Notes: generated by a model not told the origin, from the letters alone. DNA of 64,000 nt from CAZEQJ01 sp964514385 (GCA_964514385.1 CAZEQJ010000002.1:133746-197745); one strand, 5' to 3'; positions 8,319-18,468 are shown, counted from the stretch's first letter. Numbers and translations are program-made.

Positions 8319-10172
8319 ATGATACGAACAATAGCAATTTTATTGTTTTTTACCTTACAATCCTTTGCCCAATCTGACCGGGAAGTCATCATTGACACCT
8401 ATATCTCTGAAGTGACAGTATACCGTCAAGGCGCATTAATCACACGCTCAGGCAAGACGTTTCTTACAACAGGTAAGTCTACTATACGTTTAATCTCCCT
8501 ATCTCCGTATATCGACGAAAAGAGCATACAGGTAAAAGCGACTGGTGACTTTACTATAATTTCTGTCAATCACAAACTTAATTATCTGGATGAATTACAA
8601 AAGACCGCAAGAACCGATAGTCTGATGCGGTTAATTGAACTGCTGGATAAAAAAATAGCTGCAGCCAATTCCCGAATAGAGGTATTAGGGCAAAAAGAAA
8701 GTCTTCTTGATGAAAATAAATTACTCGGGGGCAATGCCGGCACCACTCTCAGCCAACTTAAAGAGGCTCTTGCTTTTTATGACAGAGAGATAACCGCCAT
8801 CAAAGAAGAGCAACGGAATTCTTATCAGGACATTAAAGAATGGGAAGAGGAGAAAAACAGATTAACAGCCGAAGTTGATACGCACATCAGAAAAAAAGAA
8901 GTGCCTACAGGGGAAATTCAGATCAGGGTTGAATCACAGGATAATATAGAAGGTTTATTCGAAGTATCATATTTTGTGAGGAACACAGGATGGTACCCGA
9001 AGTATGATATAAGAGTGAAAGGCGTAGCAGATCCGTTACTTCTTAGCTATAAGGCAGATGTATATCAAAACACAGGGGTTGACTGGAGCAATGTTAACCT
9101 GAAGCTTTCCAATGGTGACCCTAATCAAAGTGGTGTTGCACCCGAATTAACAACTTAGTACCTGAATTATGCCAGAAATTCAGTGTATAAAACTCGAAGC
9201 TACAATGTCATTCAGAATATTACCGGAAGGGTAACGGATTCAGAAGGAGAACCTTTGCCTGGTGCAAATATCGTTGTGACGGGATCCACCATAGGTACAG
9301 TCACAGGTTTGGATGGAAACTACTCCCTTACAATTCCCAAAGACGGTAAGTCAATCTCTGTTTACTATGTTGGCTTCAAAACTGTTGAGTTACCGATAGA
9401 CTCAGAGATAATCAATATACGAATGGAGGAGGATATGCAAAGTTTGCAGGAAGTCGTTGTTACAGGTTATGGATCATTACAAGGTCGTGTAGCTGGTATC
9501 CGCACCAGAGAGGCCGAGGTCGTTTCAAAAGCTGAGACAATGACCGCGACTACAGTCGAAAATCAAACAACTGTTGAGTTTGAAATCGACAAACCCTATT
9601 CTATATCCTCCAATGGTGACGTGTTGACAGTTGACCTGAGTAATTATGAAATTGAAGCACAATATGAATATTTCGCAGTACCTAAACTTGATAAGGATCC
9701 TTTCCTGACGGCTCGAATTATCGACTGGAGTAGACTCAACCTGATTGAAGGAGAGGCAAATCTGTATTTTGAAGACAAGTTTGTTGGCCGTACCATCATA
9801 AATGCCAATGCGTTAGAAGATACACTTAGTATCTCTCTTGGACGGGATCGGAGCATTGTCATAGCCCGCGATAAGAAGGAAGATTTTTCACAACGTCAGG
9901 TGATAGGTGCAAATAAAATTGACTCAAGATCTTTTATCATCACTGTTCGGAATAATAAGTCTGTTCCTGTTAGACTGTTATTATCAGATCAGGTTCCTGT
10001 GGCAGCTATAAGTGATATTCAAGTAAATCCTACAGAACTTTCAGGCGGCATTTTGGATGAAAATACCGGGAAAGTAATATGGCGCCTACAGCTCGATGGA
10101 GGAGATCAAAAGGAACTCAGATTAGGCTATGAAGTAAAATACCCCAAAAATGAAAAGGTATACCTTGAATAA
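8319..10172 (+). pseudogene. DUF4139 (mucoidy inhibitor A-like) protein, interrupted by an in-frame amber codon
   Basis: One gene read in two pieces. The first (8319-9158) has a signal peptide, a DUF4140-like N-terminal domain, a coiled coil (about residues 105-190) and the start of DUF4139 (WYPKYDIRV). The second (open from 9159 to 10172) continues in the same frame with YLNYARNS, then a carboxypeptidase-like beta domain (GRVTDSEGEPLPGANI), a VVVTGYG linker and the rest of DUF4139. The only interruption is TAG at 9156-9158, where family members usually carry Trp before YLN; TGG to TAG is one base. The GTG at 9183 has no visible initiation signal. A recent nonsense mutation, a sequencing error or amber read-through would each explain it. 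Confidence 0.8.
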
Positions 10173-10210
10173 CTCCAGGATTTTGTATTCGCTGAATTTG
10201 AATCAGAGCG

Positions 10211-10456
10211 TTATTTATCCTGCTGTGGTTTTACTTTGCCCGGCAAAAAAGCACGGATCGTCATGACGATCAATAACACCCAGGGCGTACCATGCAGCAA
10301 CAGGTCAAACCAGTCCATTGCCTTCATACCCACTGCACCACCAGCTACCCACCTGATTTTACCTACAATATGAGGCTCTGGAAAAAACGGAGCGAGCCCA
10401 AGGGTAAGACTTAAAACAAGAAACGGAAAGATTGATGAAAACTTTGATTTATACAT
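10211..10456 (-). CDS. Small two-helix membrane protein
   Basis: An 81-residue protein with two hydrophobic segments (about 8-24 and 57-72) separated by LAPFFPEPHIVGK and the DWFDLLLHGTPW motif. I recall similar short proteins with the same Pro-Glu-Pro-His and LHGTP motifs in marine bacteria, sometimes labelled RND transporter in databases, but it is far too small to be a transporter by itself. It lies convergent to the DUF4139 gene and in the same direction as the DUF3784 gene. Function unknown. Confidence 0.6.
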   Translation of the reverse strand: MYKSKFSSIFPFLVLSLTLGLAPFFPEPHIVGKIRWVAGGAVGMKAMDWFDLLLHGTPWVLLIVMTIRAFLPGKVKPQQDK

Positions 10457-10499
10457 ATGATGATAATTTCATATGTATAACGGGTAAGCATACGCAGGG

Positions 10500-11252
10500 T
10501 TACATCTCTGCCGGATTTACCTTTACGGGCCTCATACGCCGGACGATCTCTTTCAGACTTTGATCGAGGTCATCATCAGGACTGAAAAAATAAATGGTTT
10601 CGCCCTCGTGGTATTCTATTTTAAGAAAATGACGGGTTGATTCGCGTTTGCTGATCATCAGCGTAATGTGTTCACCATTTTCCATCACAAAATGTCCTTT
10701 CAGCATGTCACCTGTTGCAAATCCATTCGCTTTAGCGGTAATGGCAGGCAGCTGATCTACTATTTCTATTTGCGTAATTGAATCATAGGGTATATTGACA
10801 CGGTAGGGTCCGGTGAGCCGCAACTGGTCTTCTTCAGTGATGATGTCATTGTCGCGAAAGCCCCAGTACAGCAGCCCTACTACGCTGATCAGGCTAAATG
10901 CCAGCATGGCTATGGCTACACGCGTCCCGGCCTGACTGGTATGCCCCTTGATAAAACGTTGGCTGTCAAAAGTGAAAAACCCATATAGTATAATGGGGTA
11001 GGCGCATATGAAAACAATGGTGGCAGCATTGCCCACAAAAGCCATAAGCAACCAGCTGAATACCATAAAGGATACGCTCAGGATCATATGGAAATTCCGG
11101 AAATATTTTAAAAAGGCTGGCAGGTCTACCAGTGCCCTTTCCTCATCAGACATGGTATTATAGCCGGCCAGAATGTATTTGGCGTTATTTTCTGTAACAA
11201 CCACACCGAGTAAACCCAGAAAAATACCTATACCCAAAATGATGTAAATCAT
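10500..11252 (-). CDS. DUF3784-containing membrane protein with PH-like C-terminus
   Basis: A 250-residue protein. The N-terminal 100 residues hold three hydrophobic segments and the DUF3784-like stretch around AKYILAGYNTMSDEER; a fourth segment lies near residue 120. The C-terminal 110 residues are a soluble beta-rich region (VNIPYDSITQIEIVDQLP) resembling a bacterial PH-type domain. It is probably an inner-membrane protein with a cytoplasmic domain. No pathway is suggested by neighbours, and it diverges from the aminotransferase gene. Confidence 0.65.
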   Translation of the reverse strand: MIYIILGIGIFLGLLGVVVTENNAKYILAGYNTMSDEERALVDLPAFLKYFRNFHMILSVSFMVFSWLLMAFVGNAATIVFICAYPIILYGFFTFDSQRFIKGHTSQAGTRVAIAMLAFSLISVVGLLYWGFRDNDIITEEDQLRLTGPYRVNIPYDSITQIEIVDQLPAITAKANGFATGDMLKGHFVMENGEHITLMISKRESTRHFLKIEYHEGETIYFFSPDDDLDQSLKEIVRRMRPVKVNPAEM

Positions 11253-11262
11253 GTTTGCTGTG

Positions 11263-11291
11263 TTGATCTTAGTGACAAGATAGTATTTTTG
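11263..11291 (+). promoter_or_regulatory. Promoter candidate for the class IV aminotransferase
   Basis: TTG at 11263-11265, an 18-base spacer and TATTTTTG at 11284-11291 fit the Bacteroidota pattern, 23 bases before the ATG at 11315. Confidence 0.45.
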
Positions 11292-11314
11292 GCAAAAACT
11301 TCTATTGAATCATC

Positions 11315-12151
11315 ATGACTCTTTGTTTTTATAATAGTGAAATAATGCCCGCTGATGAAATTCGTATTCCCGCCCATGACATTGGGTTGATTCGTGGCTT
11401 TGCGGTATTCGACTTTTTCCGTGTCACACAAAATACGCCGCTTTTTCTGGAGGATTATCTTCAGCGCTTTCAGCGATCGATCAGTAAAGCAAATATTGCA
11501 CATGCCTATACCCTGCAACAAATACGGGATATTATTCTTGAGCTGATCGCTAAAAATAACATGCCCGAAGCCGGAGTACGCATGGTGATGAGCGGAGGCC
11601 CGTCCGAAAACAGGTTTTCCTCTGAGCAGGGAGTGCTCATGATCACTCAGGAGCCGCTATTTTTTCCTCCATCTGAATACTACGCTAAAGGCATCAAGGT
11701 GATCACAGATGAATATCAGCGGGAATCAGCGGAAATAAAAACGACAAACTACTTCCGGGCCATTCAACTTCAACCACGGGTGAAAAGTGAAGGGGCGTAC
11801 GAGGTGCTCTACAAAAAGGATGGTTTCATAAGAGAGTTTACACGTTGCAACGTATTCCTTGTAAAACAGGATGGCACCATTGTAACACCGGACGATCATA
11901 TTCTTCCTGGTATCACACGTCAGGTTGTGATAAATCTGATCAAAGAAAATGGAATACCATTGGAGATAAGGCCGGTGACTACCACCGAGCTTCATGATGC
12001 AAAGGAGGTTTTCCTTACTTCCACTACCAAGAAAGTGCTACCTGTGCGCCAGATAGATGACATTATCTATAAAATCAATGGCAATAATATGGCACGAAAG
12101 CTCTTGCTCGATTTCGAAACATTGACACGACAGCTGGTGTCGCCAGCCTAG
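11315..12151 (+). CDS. Class IV PLP-dependent aminotransferase
   Basis: A fold-type IV PLP enzyme of 278 residues, the group that holds branched-chain aminotransferase, D-amino-acid aminotransferase and aminodeoxychorismate lyase. The PLP-binding Lys is K142 (AEIKTTNY); the cofactor Glu lies in REFTRCNVFLVK. The N-terminal RIPAHDIGLIRGFAVFDFFR segment is typical. The choice between branched-chain aminotransferase (IlvE-like) and PabC-like activity cannot be made from sequence. The 3' end overlaps the convergent aminopeptidase gene by 4 bases. Confidence 0.82.
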   Translation: MTLCFYNSEIMPADEIRIPAHDIGLIRGFAVFDFFRVTQNTPLFLEDYLQRFQRSISKANIAHAYTLQQIRDIILELIAKNNMPEAGVRMVMSGGPSENRFSSEQGVLMITQEPLFFPPSEYYAKGIKVITDEYQRESAEIKTTNYFRAIQLQPRVKSEGAYEVLYKKDGFIREFTRCNVFLVKQDGTIVTPDDHILPGITRQVVINLIKENGIPLEIRPVTTTELHDAKEVFLTSTTKKVLPVRQIDDIIYKINGNNMARKLLLDFETLTRQLVSPA

Positions 12152-13437
12152 CTGTTCATCAGTTCTTCGATCTCATCCGCTTCCAGTGGAATGGTTTTCA
12201 TCAGGTCATTCACACTGTTTTCAGTGATCACCACATCATTTTCCAGTCTGATACCGATGGATTCTTCCCTGATATATATGCCCGGCTCTACTGTAAATAC
12301 ATTGCCAACTTCCATAGGCTGGTAAGGGTCTCCGATATCGTGAACGTCAAGTCCTATATGGTGTGACGTTCCGTGCATAAAATACTTTTTATAGGCAGGA
12401 TGCTTAGGATCCTGATTTCTGACTTCGTCGATTGAGAGTAGCTTAAGGTCAATGAGCTCTTTTTCCATCATCTCACCTACCTGTTCGTGATAAGTTTTTA
12501 ATGTAAGTCCCGGACGCAATAAGGCTGTTGCACCTTTCATTACACGTAGTACAGCATTATAAACATCCTTTTGACGTGGTGTAAACTTCCCGTTCACCGG
12601 TATAGTCCGAGTCATGTCAGCGTTGAAATTGCCATATTCAGCACCTACGTCCATCAACAAAAGATCACCATCCTTCAGGCGCGCACTGTTATCAACATAA
12701 TGCAATACACAAGCATTAAATCCACTGGCTATTATGGGTTCGTAAGCAAATCCTCTTGATCCGTGACGTAGAAATTCATGAGCATATTCGGCCTCTATCT
12801 CATATTCCATCATACCCGAGCTGGTCGTAGAAAGTATACGACGAAAGCCTTTTTCTGTGATATTACAGGCTTTTTGAATCATTTCAACCTCACGTCCACT
12901 TTTTACAACACGCAACTGGCTCATCAGCGGATAAAGCCGGTGATACTCATGCAATGGATATTCCTCCCGGCACCATTTCAGAAACCGGGCATTACGTGTT
13001 TCTACTATGCTTGTATTTCTGATGTATTCATTGGTAGGGAGGAAGATTTTTTCTGATTTCAGCATCAGGGATTTCAGGATCGTCTCGAAGCTGCTCAGCC
13101 ACTGAACATTTTCAATGCCGCTTTCCTCCCTTGCCTCTTCCGCCGTGTATTTATGCCCTTCCCATATGGCGATCTCTTCATTGGTTTTTTTCAGGAACAG
13201 GATTTCACGCAATGAAGGATCGGGATGATCCGGTGCCATTACGAGTATGGACTCCTCCTGGTCTATTCCACTCAGGTAAAGCAGGTCATTATTTTGTCTG
13301 AAACGCATGGTGCCGTCGGCATTCGTCGGCATTATGTCGTTGGAATTTACTATCACCAGAGCCCCTTGAGGCAGAAGGTCTCTGAGACGCTGCCTGTTCA
13401 GGACAAAAAGTTCTTTTCCTATTTTTTCGTATCTCAT
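12148..13437 (-). CDS. pepP: Xaa-Pro aminopeptidase (aminopeptidase P, M24B)
   Basis: A metallopeptidase that removes N-terminal residues preceding proline. It has the N-terminal AMP_N domain and a C-terminal pita-bread fold with all five metal ligands: D263 (LLMDVG), D274 (FNADMTRT), H359 (HGTSHHIG), E384 (TVEPGIY) and E399 (IRLENDV). Length is 429 residues, normal. Its start overlaps the end of the upstream glycosyltransferase gene by 4 bases, so the two are translationally coupled although functionally unrelated. Confidence 0.92.
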   Translation of the reverse strand: MRYEKIGKELFVLNRQRLRDLLPQGALVIVNSNDIMPTNADGTMRFRQNNDLLYLSGIDQEESILVMAPDHPDPSLREILFLKKTNEEIAIWEGHKYTAEEAREESGIENVQWLSSFETILKSLMLKSEKIFLPTNEYIRNTSIVETRNARFLKWCREEYPLHEYHRLYPLMSQLRVVKSGREVEMIQKACNITEKGFRRILSTTSSGMMEYEIEAEYAHEFLRHGSRGFAYEPIIASGFNACVLHYVDNSARLKDGDLLLMDVGAEYGNFNADMTRTIPVNGKFTPRQKDVYNAVLRVMKGATALLRPGLTLKTYHEQVGEMMEKELIDLKLLSIDEVRNQDPKHPAYKKYFMHGTSHHIGLDVHDIGDPYQPMEVGNVFTVEPGIYIREESIGIRLENDVVITENSVNDLMKTIPLEADEIEELMNS

Positions 13438-14573
13438 AATTCGTTGTAAATATGCATTAGCTCACCGGAAATTTTCTCCGAACTGAAATGATTTATCAGG
13501 CGGTTTCTACCTTTTTTCCCAAAGTTAATGGCCAGACCCTTGTTTTCAAGCAATTCCCGGATCAGCTTTGATAACTCTTCTTCATCCATCACATCTGTGT
13601 AGAATGCTGCATCGCCACCGACTTCAGTGAGGCTGGATGTATTGCCGGCAATTACCGGAATTTCCTGTGAAAACGCTTCAAGTATCGGAATTCCAAACCC
13701 TTCATATATCGATGGGTATACCAGCATATCAGCTCCACGGTACAATGAGGGGAATTCGTGAAATGGAATGTCATGACGTAATATGACATGCGCTTGCAGC
13801 TGATGCTGATCAATGTAAGTGCGTATTTCATCTGCATAGGGTGTGGTCCTTCCTGTTAATACCACCGGTGGAATATGATGCCCTTCATCGATAAGCCGGT
13901 GGCACGCCCTCACCAGCAGCATTGTATTTTTTCTTTCTTCCACAGTGCCGACAGATAATATATAATGATCAGGAATATGATATGCCGCTTTAAACTGCTG
14001 AACTTTTTCGGCTGATGCCATTTCGTTAAATATGGAATGTATGCCCTGATTTACAACGCGTAGTTTCGATTCTGGTGCATTGAAAAAATGGATTACATCC
14101 TCCTTTGTCTGACTTGAAACACAAATGATCCTGTCAGCGGATTTAAGTGCCTGTGCTGTTTTATATCTGTAAATTCTCCTGTCTGTCCTGCGGTATAAAT
14201 GAGGATAGCGCATAAAAATGACATCGTGGATGGTCACCACCTTGCGTATTTTGGTAGAATCAATCAGTGGCAGTTCGTTGCTCAGACCATGGTAAATATC
14301 CGCACCCATGGCTATTGCTTCCGGGTACAGGTAGAGTGAGCGCCATACTGACGGTAGTGGTTTTAGCTTCCATAATCCGGAAGGCAGGATGACATCTGTT
14401 TTATGTTTCCGAAAAAAGGAAACAATTTCCTGGTTTCCAGAAATGCCAGAGGTAAAGAGGATTTTCTGTATGTCGGGGTAATGGTTTTGAAGGCCGTCAA
14501 TCACAAACCTGCTGTAATTGCCGAGCCCGGTTATGTTTCTGAAGGCTCTTTTTGCGTCAAATGCAATTTGCAT
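13434..14573 (-). CDS. GT4-family glycosyltransferase
   Basis: Retaining GT-B glycosyltransferase, probably using a nucleotide sugar to build a polysaccharide or lipid-linked glycan at the inner face of the membrane. The N-terminus MQIAFDAKRAFRNITGLGNYSR and the C-terminal VYPSIYEGFGIPILEAF (the EX7E region) are typical of group 1 transferases. ATG 14573 is chosen; a longer frame starts at TTG 14591 but adds six residues with no family support. No other glycan genes are adjacent, so substrate and acceptor are unknown. Confidence 0.85.
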   Translation of the reverse strand: MQIAFDAKRAFRNITGLGNYSRFVIDGLQNHYPDIQKILFTSGISGNQEIVSFFRKHKTDVILPSGLWKLKPLPSVWRSLYLYPEAIAMGADIYHGLSNELPLIDSTKIRKVVTIHDVIFMRYPHLYRRTDRRIYRYKTAQALKSADRIICVSSQTKEDVIHFFNAPESKLRVVNQGIHSIFNEMASAEKVQQFKAAYHIPDHYILSVGTVEERKNTMLLVRACHRLIDEGHHIPPVVLTGRTTPYADEIRTYIDQHQLQAHVILRHDIPFHEFPSLYRGADMLVYPSIYEGFGIPILEAFSQEIPVIAGNTSSLTEVGGDAAFYTDVMDEEELSKLIRELLENKGLAINFGKKGRNRLINHFSSEKISGELMHIYNEL

Positions 14574-14661
14574 GATGCAAATTAAGGACAAAAAAATGGA
14601 ATCATGCCATCAGCTGTTCGTTAGTTAAAATGTAATTTAGACCTTAATTTTACGGCTGAAC

Positions 14662-15894
14662 ATGGAAGATCTTCACATACATCAGTTGCCCAACGGTATC
14701 ATCATTGCACACCGGGAGGATTATCACACTAAAATCGCACATGCAGCCCTGACGCTTGGCATTGGTAGCCGGGATGAGGAGCCACATGAGTACGGCATTG
14801 CGCATTTTTGGGAGCATATGGTATTTAAGGGAACACAAAAACGTAAAGCCTTTCATATACTCAACCGCCTCGATGCTCATGGTGGTGAGTTAAATGCGTA
14901 CACAACCAAGGAAAATATATCAATTTACTCTTCTATACTGTCGCAATATTTTGATCAGGCGGTAGAGCTGCTCTCAGATATTACATTTAACAGCATTTAC
15001 CCTGAAAAGCATCTTGAAAAGGAGCGTAATGTAATACTGGAAGAAATGGCCATGTACCGTGATTCTCCGGAAGATGCCATACAGGACGAATTCGAGGCGC
15101 TTATTTTTGAACCTCATCCTTTGGGAGCCAATATACTGGGTACCGAGGATACCATCCGGTCGTTTCAACGGGCACATTTTGATGATTTTATCCGAAAAAA
15201 TCTGAGCACAGACCAGATCGTATTTTCTTCAGTGGGTCCCATATCATTTCAGAAAGTGCTCAAAATATGTCAGAAGCACCTTGAAGATATTCCCAGAAGG
15301 ATATTTAAGAAGCATGTTAAACCATTTCAAAGTTATAAGCCTGATCGCAGGGCGGTGGACAAACCTGTTTCACAGAGTCAGGTAGGTGTAGGTTCGACAG
15401 CCTATTCACTGCACCACGAAAACCGGATTCCGTTTTTCATGCTGGTCAATGTACTGGGTGGTCCCGGTATGAACAGCAGGCTTAACCTTTCCATTCGTGA
15501 GAAGTTTGGATTTGTCTATGCTATCGACGCTCATTATACACCTTACAGTGATACGGGCTTATTTTCGATCTATTTTGGTACCGACAAAAAGTACACCCGA
15601 AAGACCATACAGCTGGTTTTCAGGGAAATGAAAAAACTCCAGCAGCCTCTTGGGGCTGTTCAGTTACATCGTGCAAAAGATCAGCTAAAAGGACAGCTGG
15701 CTATGGCGGAGGACAGTAATCTCGGTTATGCCCTTATGGTAGGTAAAAGTATGCTGAATTTCGGCCGGGTTTTTACGCTGGAAGAAGTATTCCGGGAGAT
15801 CGATATGATTTCATCCTCCGACCTTGCAGATGTGGCCGTAGCGGCATTTTCACCAGACCAGATGAGCACACTTACCTTTAATCCTGCTCTTTGA
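14662..15894 (+). CDS. M16-family zinc peptidase (processing-peptidase-like)
   Basis: A pitrilysin-type metallopeptidase of 410 residues. The inverted zinc motif HxxEH is H48-F-W-E51-H52, and the third ligand lies in the downstream ERNVILEEMAMY helix. The second, inactive M16 domain is present at the C-terminus (GGPGMNSRLNLSIREKFGFVYAI). No signal peptide is visible. Its stop overlaps the methyltransferase start, and a lytic transglycosylase follows, so the three form one operon. Confidence 0.9.
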   Translation: MEDLHIHQLPNGIIIAHREDYHTKIAHAALTLGIGSRDEEPHEYGIAHFWEHMVFKGTQKRKAFHILNRLDAHGGELNAYTTKENISIYSSILSQYFDQAVELLSDITFNSIYPEKHLEKERNVILEEMAMYRDSPEDAIQDEFEALIFEPHPLGANILGTEDTIRSFQRAHFDDFIRKNLSTDQIVFSSVGPISFQKVLKICQKHLEDIPRRIFKKHVKPFQSYKPDRRAVDKPVSQSQVGVGSTAYSLHHENRIPFFMLVNVLGGPGMNSRLNLSIREKFGFVYAIDAHYTPYSDTGLFSIYFGTDKKYTRKTIQLVFREMKKLQQPLGAVQLHRAKDQLKGQLAMAEDSNLGYALMVGKSMLNFGRVFTLEEVFREIDMISSSDLADVAVAAFSPDQMSTLTFNPAL

Positions 15895-16532
15895 TGGAAA
15901 TAACGGCAAAAAAAATTGAAGCCTATTGTGAAGCCGGCACCAGCCCGCATGATGACCTATTACATTATATCTACAGGCAGACTCACCTGAAAACAACGCA
16001 GGCCAATATGCTCAGCGGACATCTTCAGGGACGTTTTCTGTCTATGGTTGCGCAGATGCTGCAGCCCCTGACGATTGTTGAAGTTGGAACATTTACGGGA
16101 TATGCGACACTTTGCCTTCTTGAAGGACTGCATCATGAGGGGACACTGTATACATTTGAAATCGATCCGGAAAGGGAAGGCTTTCTGGAAGAGGTGTTCG
16201 CTAAAGCGGAAAGAGGTCAAAATATATCGCTGTATATGGGCAATGCAGCTGAACGCCTTGCAGAGGTTAAAGCATCAGTTGATCTTGCTTTTATTGACGC
16301 TGATAAGGAAAACTACGCGCTCTATTATGATCTTTTGAAGCCCAGAATGAGTAAAAATGGTATTATTTTGGTAGATAATGTTCTGTGGAAGGGGAAGGTG
16401 ACAGATGAAGCATCCGGGGATAAAAAAACCAGTGCTATCAAAGCATTCAATGAAAAAGTGAAAAATGATGATGAGGTGACACAGGTCATACTGCCACTTC
16501 GTGACGGACTTATGATGATACGGCTTAAATGA
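15894..16532 (+). CDS. SAM-dependent O-methyltransferase (methyltransferase family 3)
   Basis: Class I methyltransferase of 212 residues resembling caffeoyl-CoA O-methyltransferase and bacterial YrrM. The SAM-binding motif is VEVGTFTGYA (about 62-71), and the metal-binding Asp cluster is in AFIDADKENY. ATG 15894 is preferred over TTG 15891; it shares one base with the upstream TGA. The natural substrate is unknown. Its stop overlaps the next ATG by 4 bases. Confidence 0.85.
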   Translation: MEITAKKIEAYCEAGTSPHDDLLHYIYRQTHLKTTQANMLSGHLQGRFLSMVAQMLQPLTIVEVGTFTGYATLCLLEGLHHEGTLYTFEIDPEREGFLEEVFAKAERGQNISLYMGNAAERLAEVKASVDLAFIDADKENYALYYDLLKPRMSKNGIILVDNVLWKGKVTDEASGDKKTSAIKAFNEKVKNDDEVTQVILPLRDGLMMIRLK

Positions 16533-18385
16533 GAAAGGTACTGCAGTTTCTGATCATTACTGCTATGTCAGCACAGGCTCAGGTAGAAGTGCCCGATAAA
16601 ATGGAATTTGGCGGCATAAGGCTTAAGTTGACCCCAGCAGCACGAATGGAGGTTCAGCAGGTTGTGGATGAACTGACCATAAGTGAAAAATACTATTTGA
16701 AAAAGCTGCAACAGGCAGATCTCCATTTTCCGGTGATTGAGGAGATTTTCAGATCAGAGGGCATACCTGAGGATTTTAAATACCTCTGTATTCAGGAGAG
16801 TAATTTCATTGCAGATGCCGTATCCTCATCCAACGCCGTCGGCTACTGGCAGTTTAAGCGGGCGACAGCACAGGAAGTAGGTCTGATTGTGGATAAACAT
16901 ATCGATGAGCGTAAAAATCTCGCTTCCAGCACAGTGGGAGCTGCCCGGTATCTGAAAAAGAATAACCGTGAGTTTGATAACTGGATATATACGCTGATGT
17001 CCTATAATACTGGGCTAACGGGTGCCATGCAGCTTGCCGAGGAGAAATATTTTGGTGCTTCCAGTATGGTCATTGACAAAAATACCCATTGGTATGTACT
17101 AAAGTTTCTGGGGTATAAACTGGCTTACGAAGCCGGTCTGGGTAGGGTAAATTCAGGCTTCCCGTTGCGACTTGAAGTTTACGAGGAGGGCGCTGGCTAT
17201 ACCCTTGTGGAAATAGCCGAGCAGCTAAACATACTTTTGGATAGCCTCGAGCGATACAATAAATGGTTGTCCTCCTCATTTCGGGAAATACCATCAGACA
17301 GGACATATCCGGTGATCGCTCCTGTCTATCGTGAAATGGTGACATCGGTAAAGCCTGCCGCTACTGCCCCAAAGCCCGGTGCACATGAAAAGCTTCCGCA
17401 GCCCAGGGAGATGAAAAAGGCCTCAAGTCCCCTGATGGTTAAAGTAAACCGATTGCCTGCAGTCATTGCTACTCCATCGGATAGCTGGGAAACGCTGGCT
17501 TCGCGTGCCGGAATTACATTATCCAGGTTGCTCCGGTACAATGATGTGAGTTACCTTACACCTGTCATTCCCGGTCAGATTTACTATGCAAAGTCTAAGC
17601 GCAGACGGGCACTCGTATACTACCATACCGTGAAATCAGGTGAGGATTTATGGTCGGTTTCCCAGCGGTATGGATTACGACTTAATTCATTGATGACAAA
17701 AAACAGGATGCGCCATAAGAGAGAAATCCAGGAAGGCGAAGTGTTGTGGATGCGATATATACGGCCTGCCAGTATCGAAATTGAGTACCAGGCTGCTGCC
17801 GGGGAGCCACGTGAACTGCTGGGTGATATATATCTGGAAGATAATCCTCAGATTGAAACAGAATATCCGGATAGCCCGACGGAAGAAGTCCCCGAGGCTG
17901 TGGATGATTTTGTTCCGCTAAGTCCGGTAGAGGAAAAAACAGAAATGGAAGTCAATAAAGAACCTATACAGATCAAAAAACTGGATTCTGTATGGAGTGC
18001 CTATACTGTCGTTGCCGGAGATACCTATTTTGGTATTGCCAGAAAACTGAATGTTTCTGTAGATAGTCTGCTTGACTGGAACGAACTCTCTGCTGCCCAG
18101 CCTCTTGGGATAGGGGTTGAATTGAGGGTAATTTTAGCAGATGAAGTAACCGAAAACATGGTCATGCCAGCGGCGGAAACCGGTAGCAATGAAGAAACAA
18201 ATTCTACGGCTGATACATCATCACCTGCAGTACAGGTTATTGAACATAGAGTAAAGGAACAGGAAACGCTGTACGGAATATCAAAAAAGTATAATGTCGA
18301 TCTTGGTAAGATTCTACAATTAAATAAGAAGCAGGATTATGCAATTGAAGTAGGTGAGGTTATTCTTATACCTGTGGGAAATTGA
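16529..18385 (+). CDS. Lytic transglycosylase with four LysM domains (MltD-like)
   Basis: A secreted peptidoglycan lyase of 618 residues with a signal peptide (residues 1-18, ending AQAQ). The SLT domain follows, with the catalytic Glu at residue 90 (CIQESNF) and the downstream AVGYWQF and MSYNTG motifs. Four LysM-type segments lie near 315-355, 361-405, 497-545 and 572-616; the first is the most diverged. An acidic Pro-Glu linker separates the second and third. Expected in the periplasm, cutting glycan strands during growth or division. Confidence 0.9.
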   Translation: MRKVLQFLIITAMSAQAQVEVPDKMEFGGIRLKLTPAARMEVQQVVDELTISEKYYLKKLQQADLHFPVIEEIFRSEGIPEDFKYLCIQESNFIADAVSSSNAVGYWQFKRATAQEVGLIVDKHIDERKNLASSTVGAARYLKKNNREFDNWIYTLMSYNTGLTGAMQLAEEKYFGASSMVIDKNTHWYVLKFLGYKLAYEAGLGRVNSGFPLRLEVYEEGAGYTLVEIAEQLNILLDSLERYNKWLSSSFREIPSDRTYPVIAPVYREMVTSVKPAATAPKPGAHEKLPQPREMKKASSPLMVKVNRLPAVIATPSDSWETLASRAGITLSRLLRYNDVSYLTPVIPGQIYYAKSKRRRALVYYHTVKSGEDLWSVSQRYGLRLNSLMTKNRMRHKREIQEGEVLWMRYIRPASIEIEYQAAAGEPRELLGDIYLEDNPQIETEYPDSPTEEVPEAVDDFVPLSPVEEKTEMEVNKEPIQIKKLDSVWSAYTVVAGDTYFGIARKLNVSVDSLLDWNELSAAQPLGIGVELRVILADEVTENMVMPAAETGSNEETNSTADTSSPAVQVIEHRVKEQETLYGISKKYNVDLGKILQLNKKQDYAIEVGEVILIPVGN

Positions 18386-18419
18386 TCATACCTGTACTTT
18401 TTTCTAAATGGAAATAAAC

Positions 18420-18427
18420 TATATTTG
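18420..18427 (+). promoter_or_regulatory. -7 box (TATATTTG) before the single-domain receiver
   Basis: TATATTTG matches TAnnTTTG exactly and would give a leader of about 35 bases. The -33 region is only T-rich, so the assignment is moderate. Confidence 0.42.
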
Positions 18428-18468
18428 CTCTTGGCTTAGACAAAAGCATCGACATAGAACATTTACGC

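Noticed and set aside
9183..10172. Separate gene starting at GTG 9183
   Set aside because: Same frame as the upstream half with only one stop between; the coding signal runs continuously through 9159-9182, so it is the 3' part of a broken gene.
14573..14591. Upstream TTG start of the glycosyltransferase
   Set aside because: Adds six residues absent from the family's usual N-terminus; ATG 14573 begins the conserved MQIAFDAKR.
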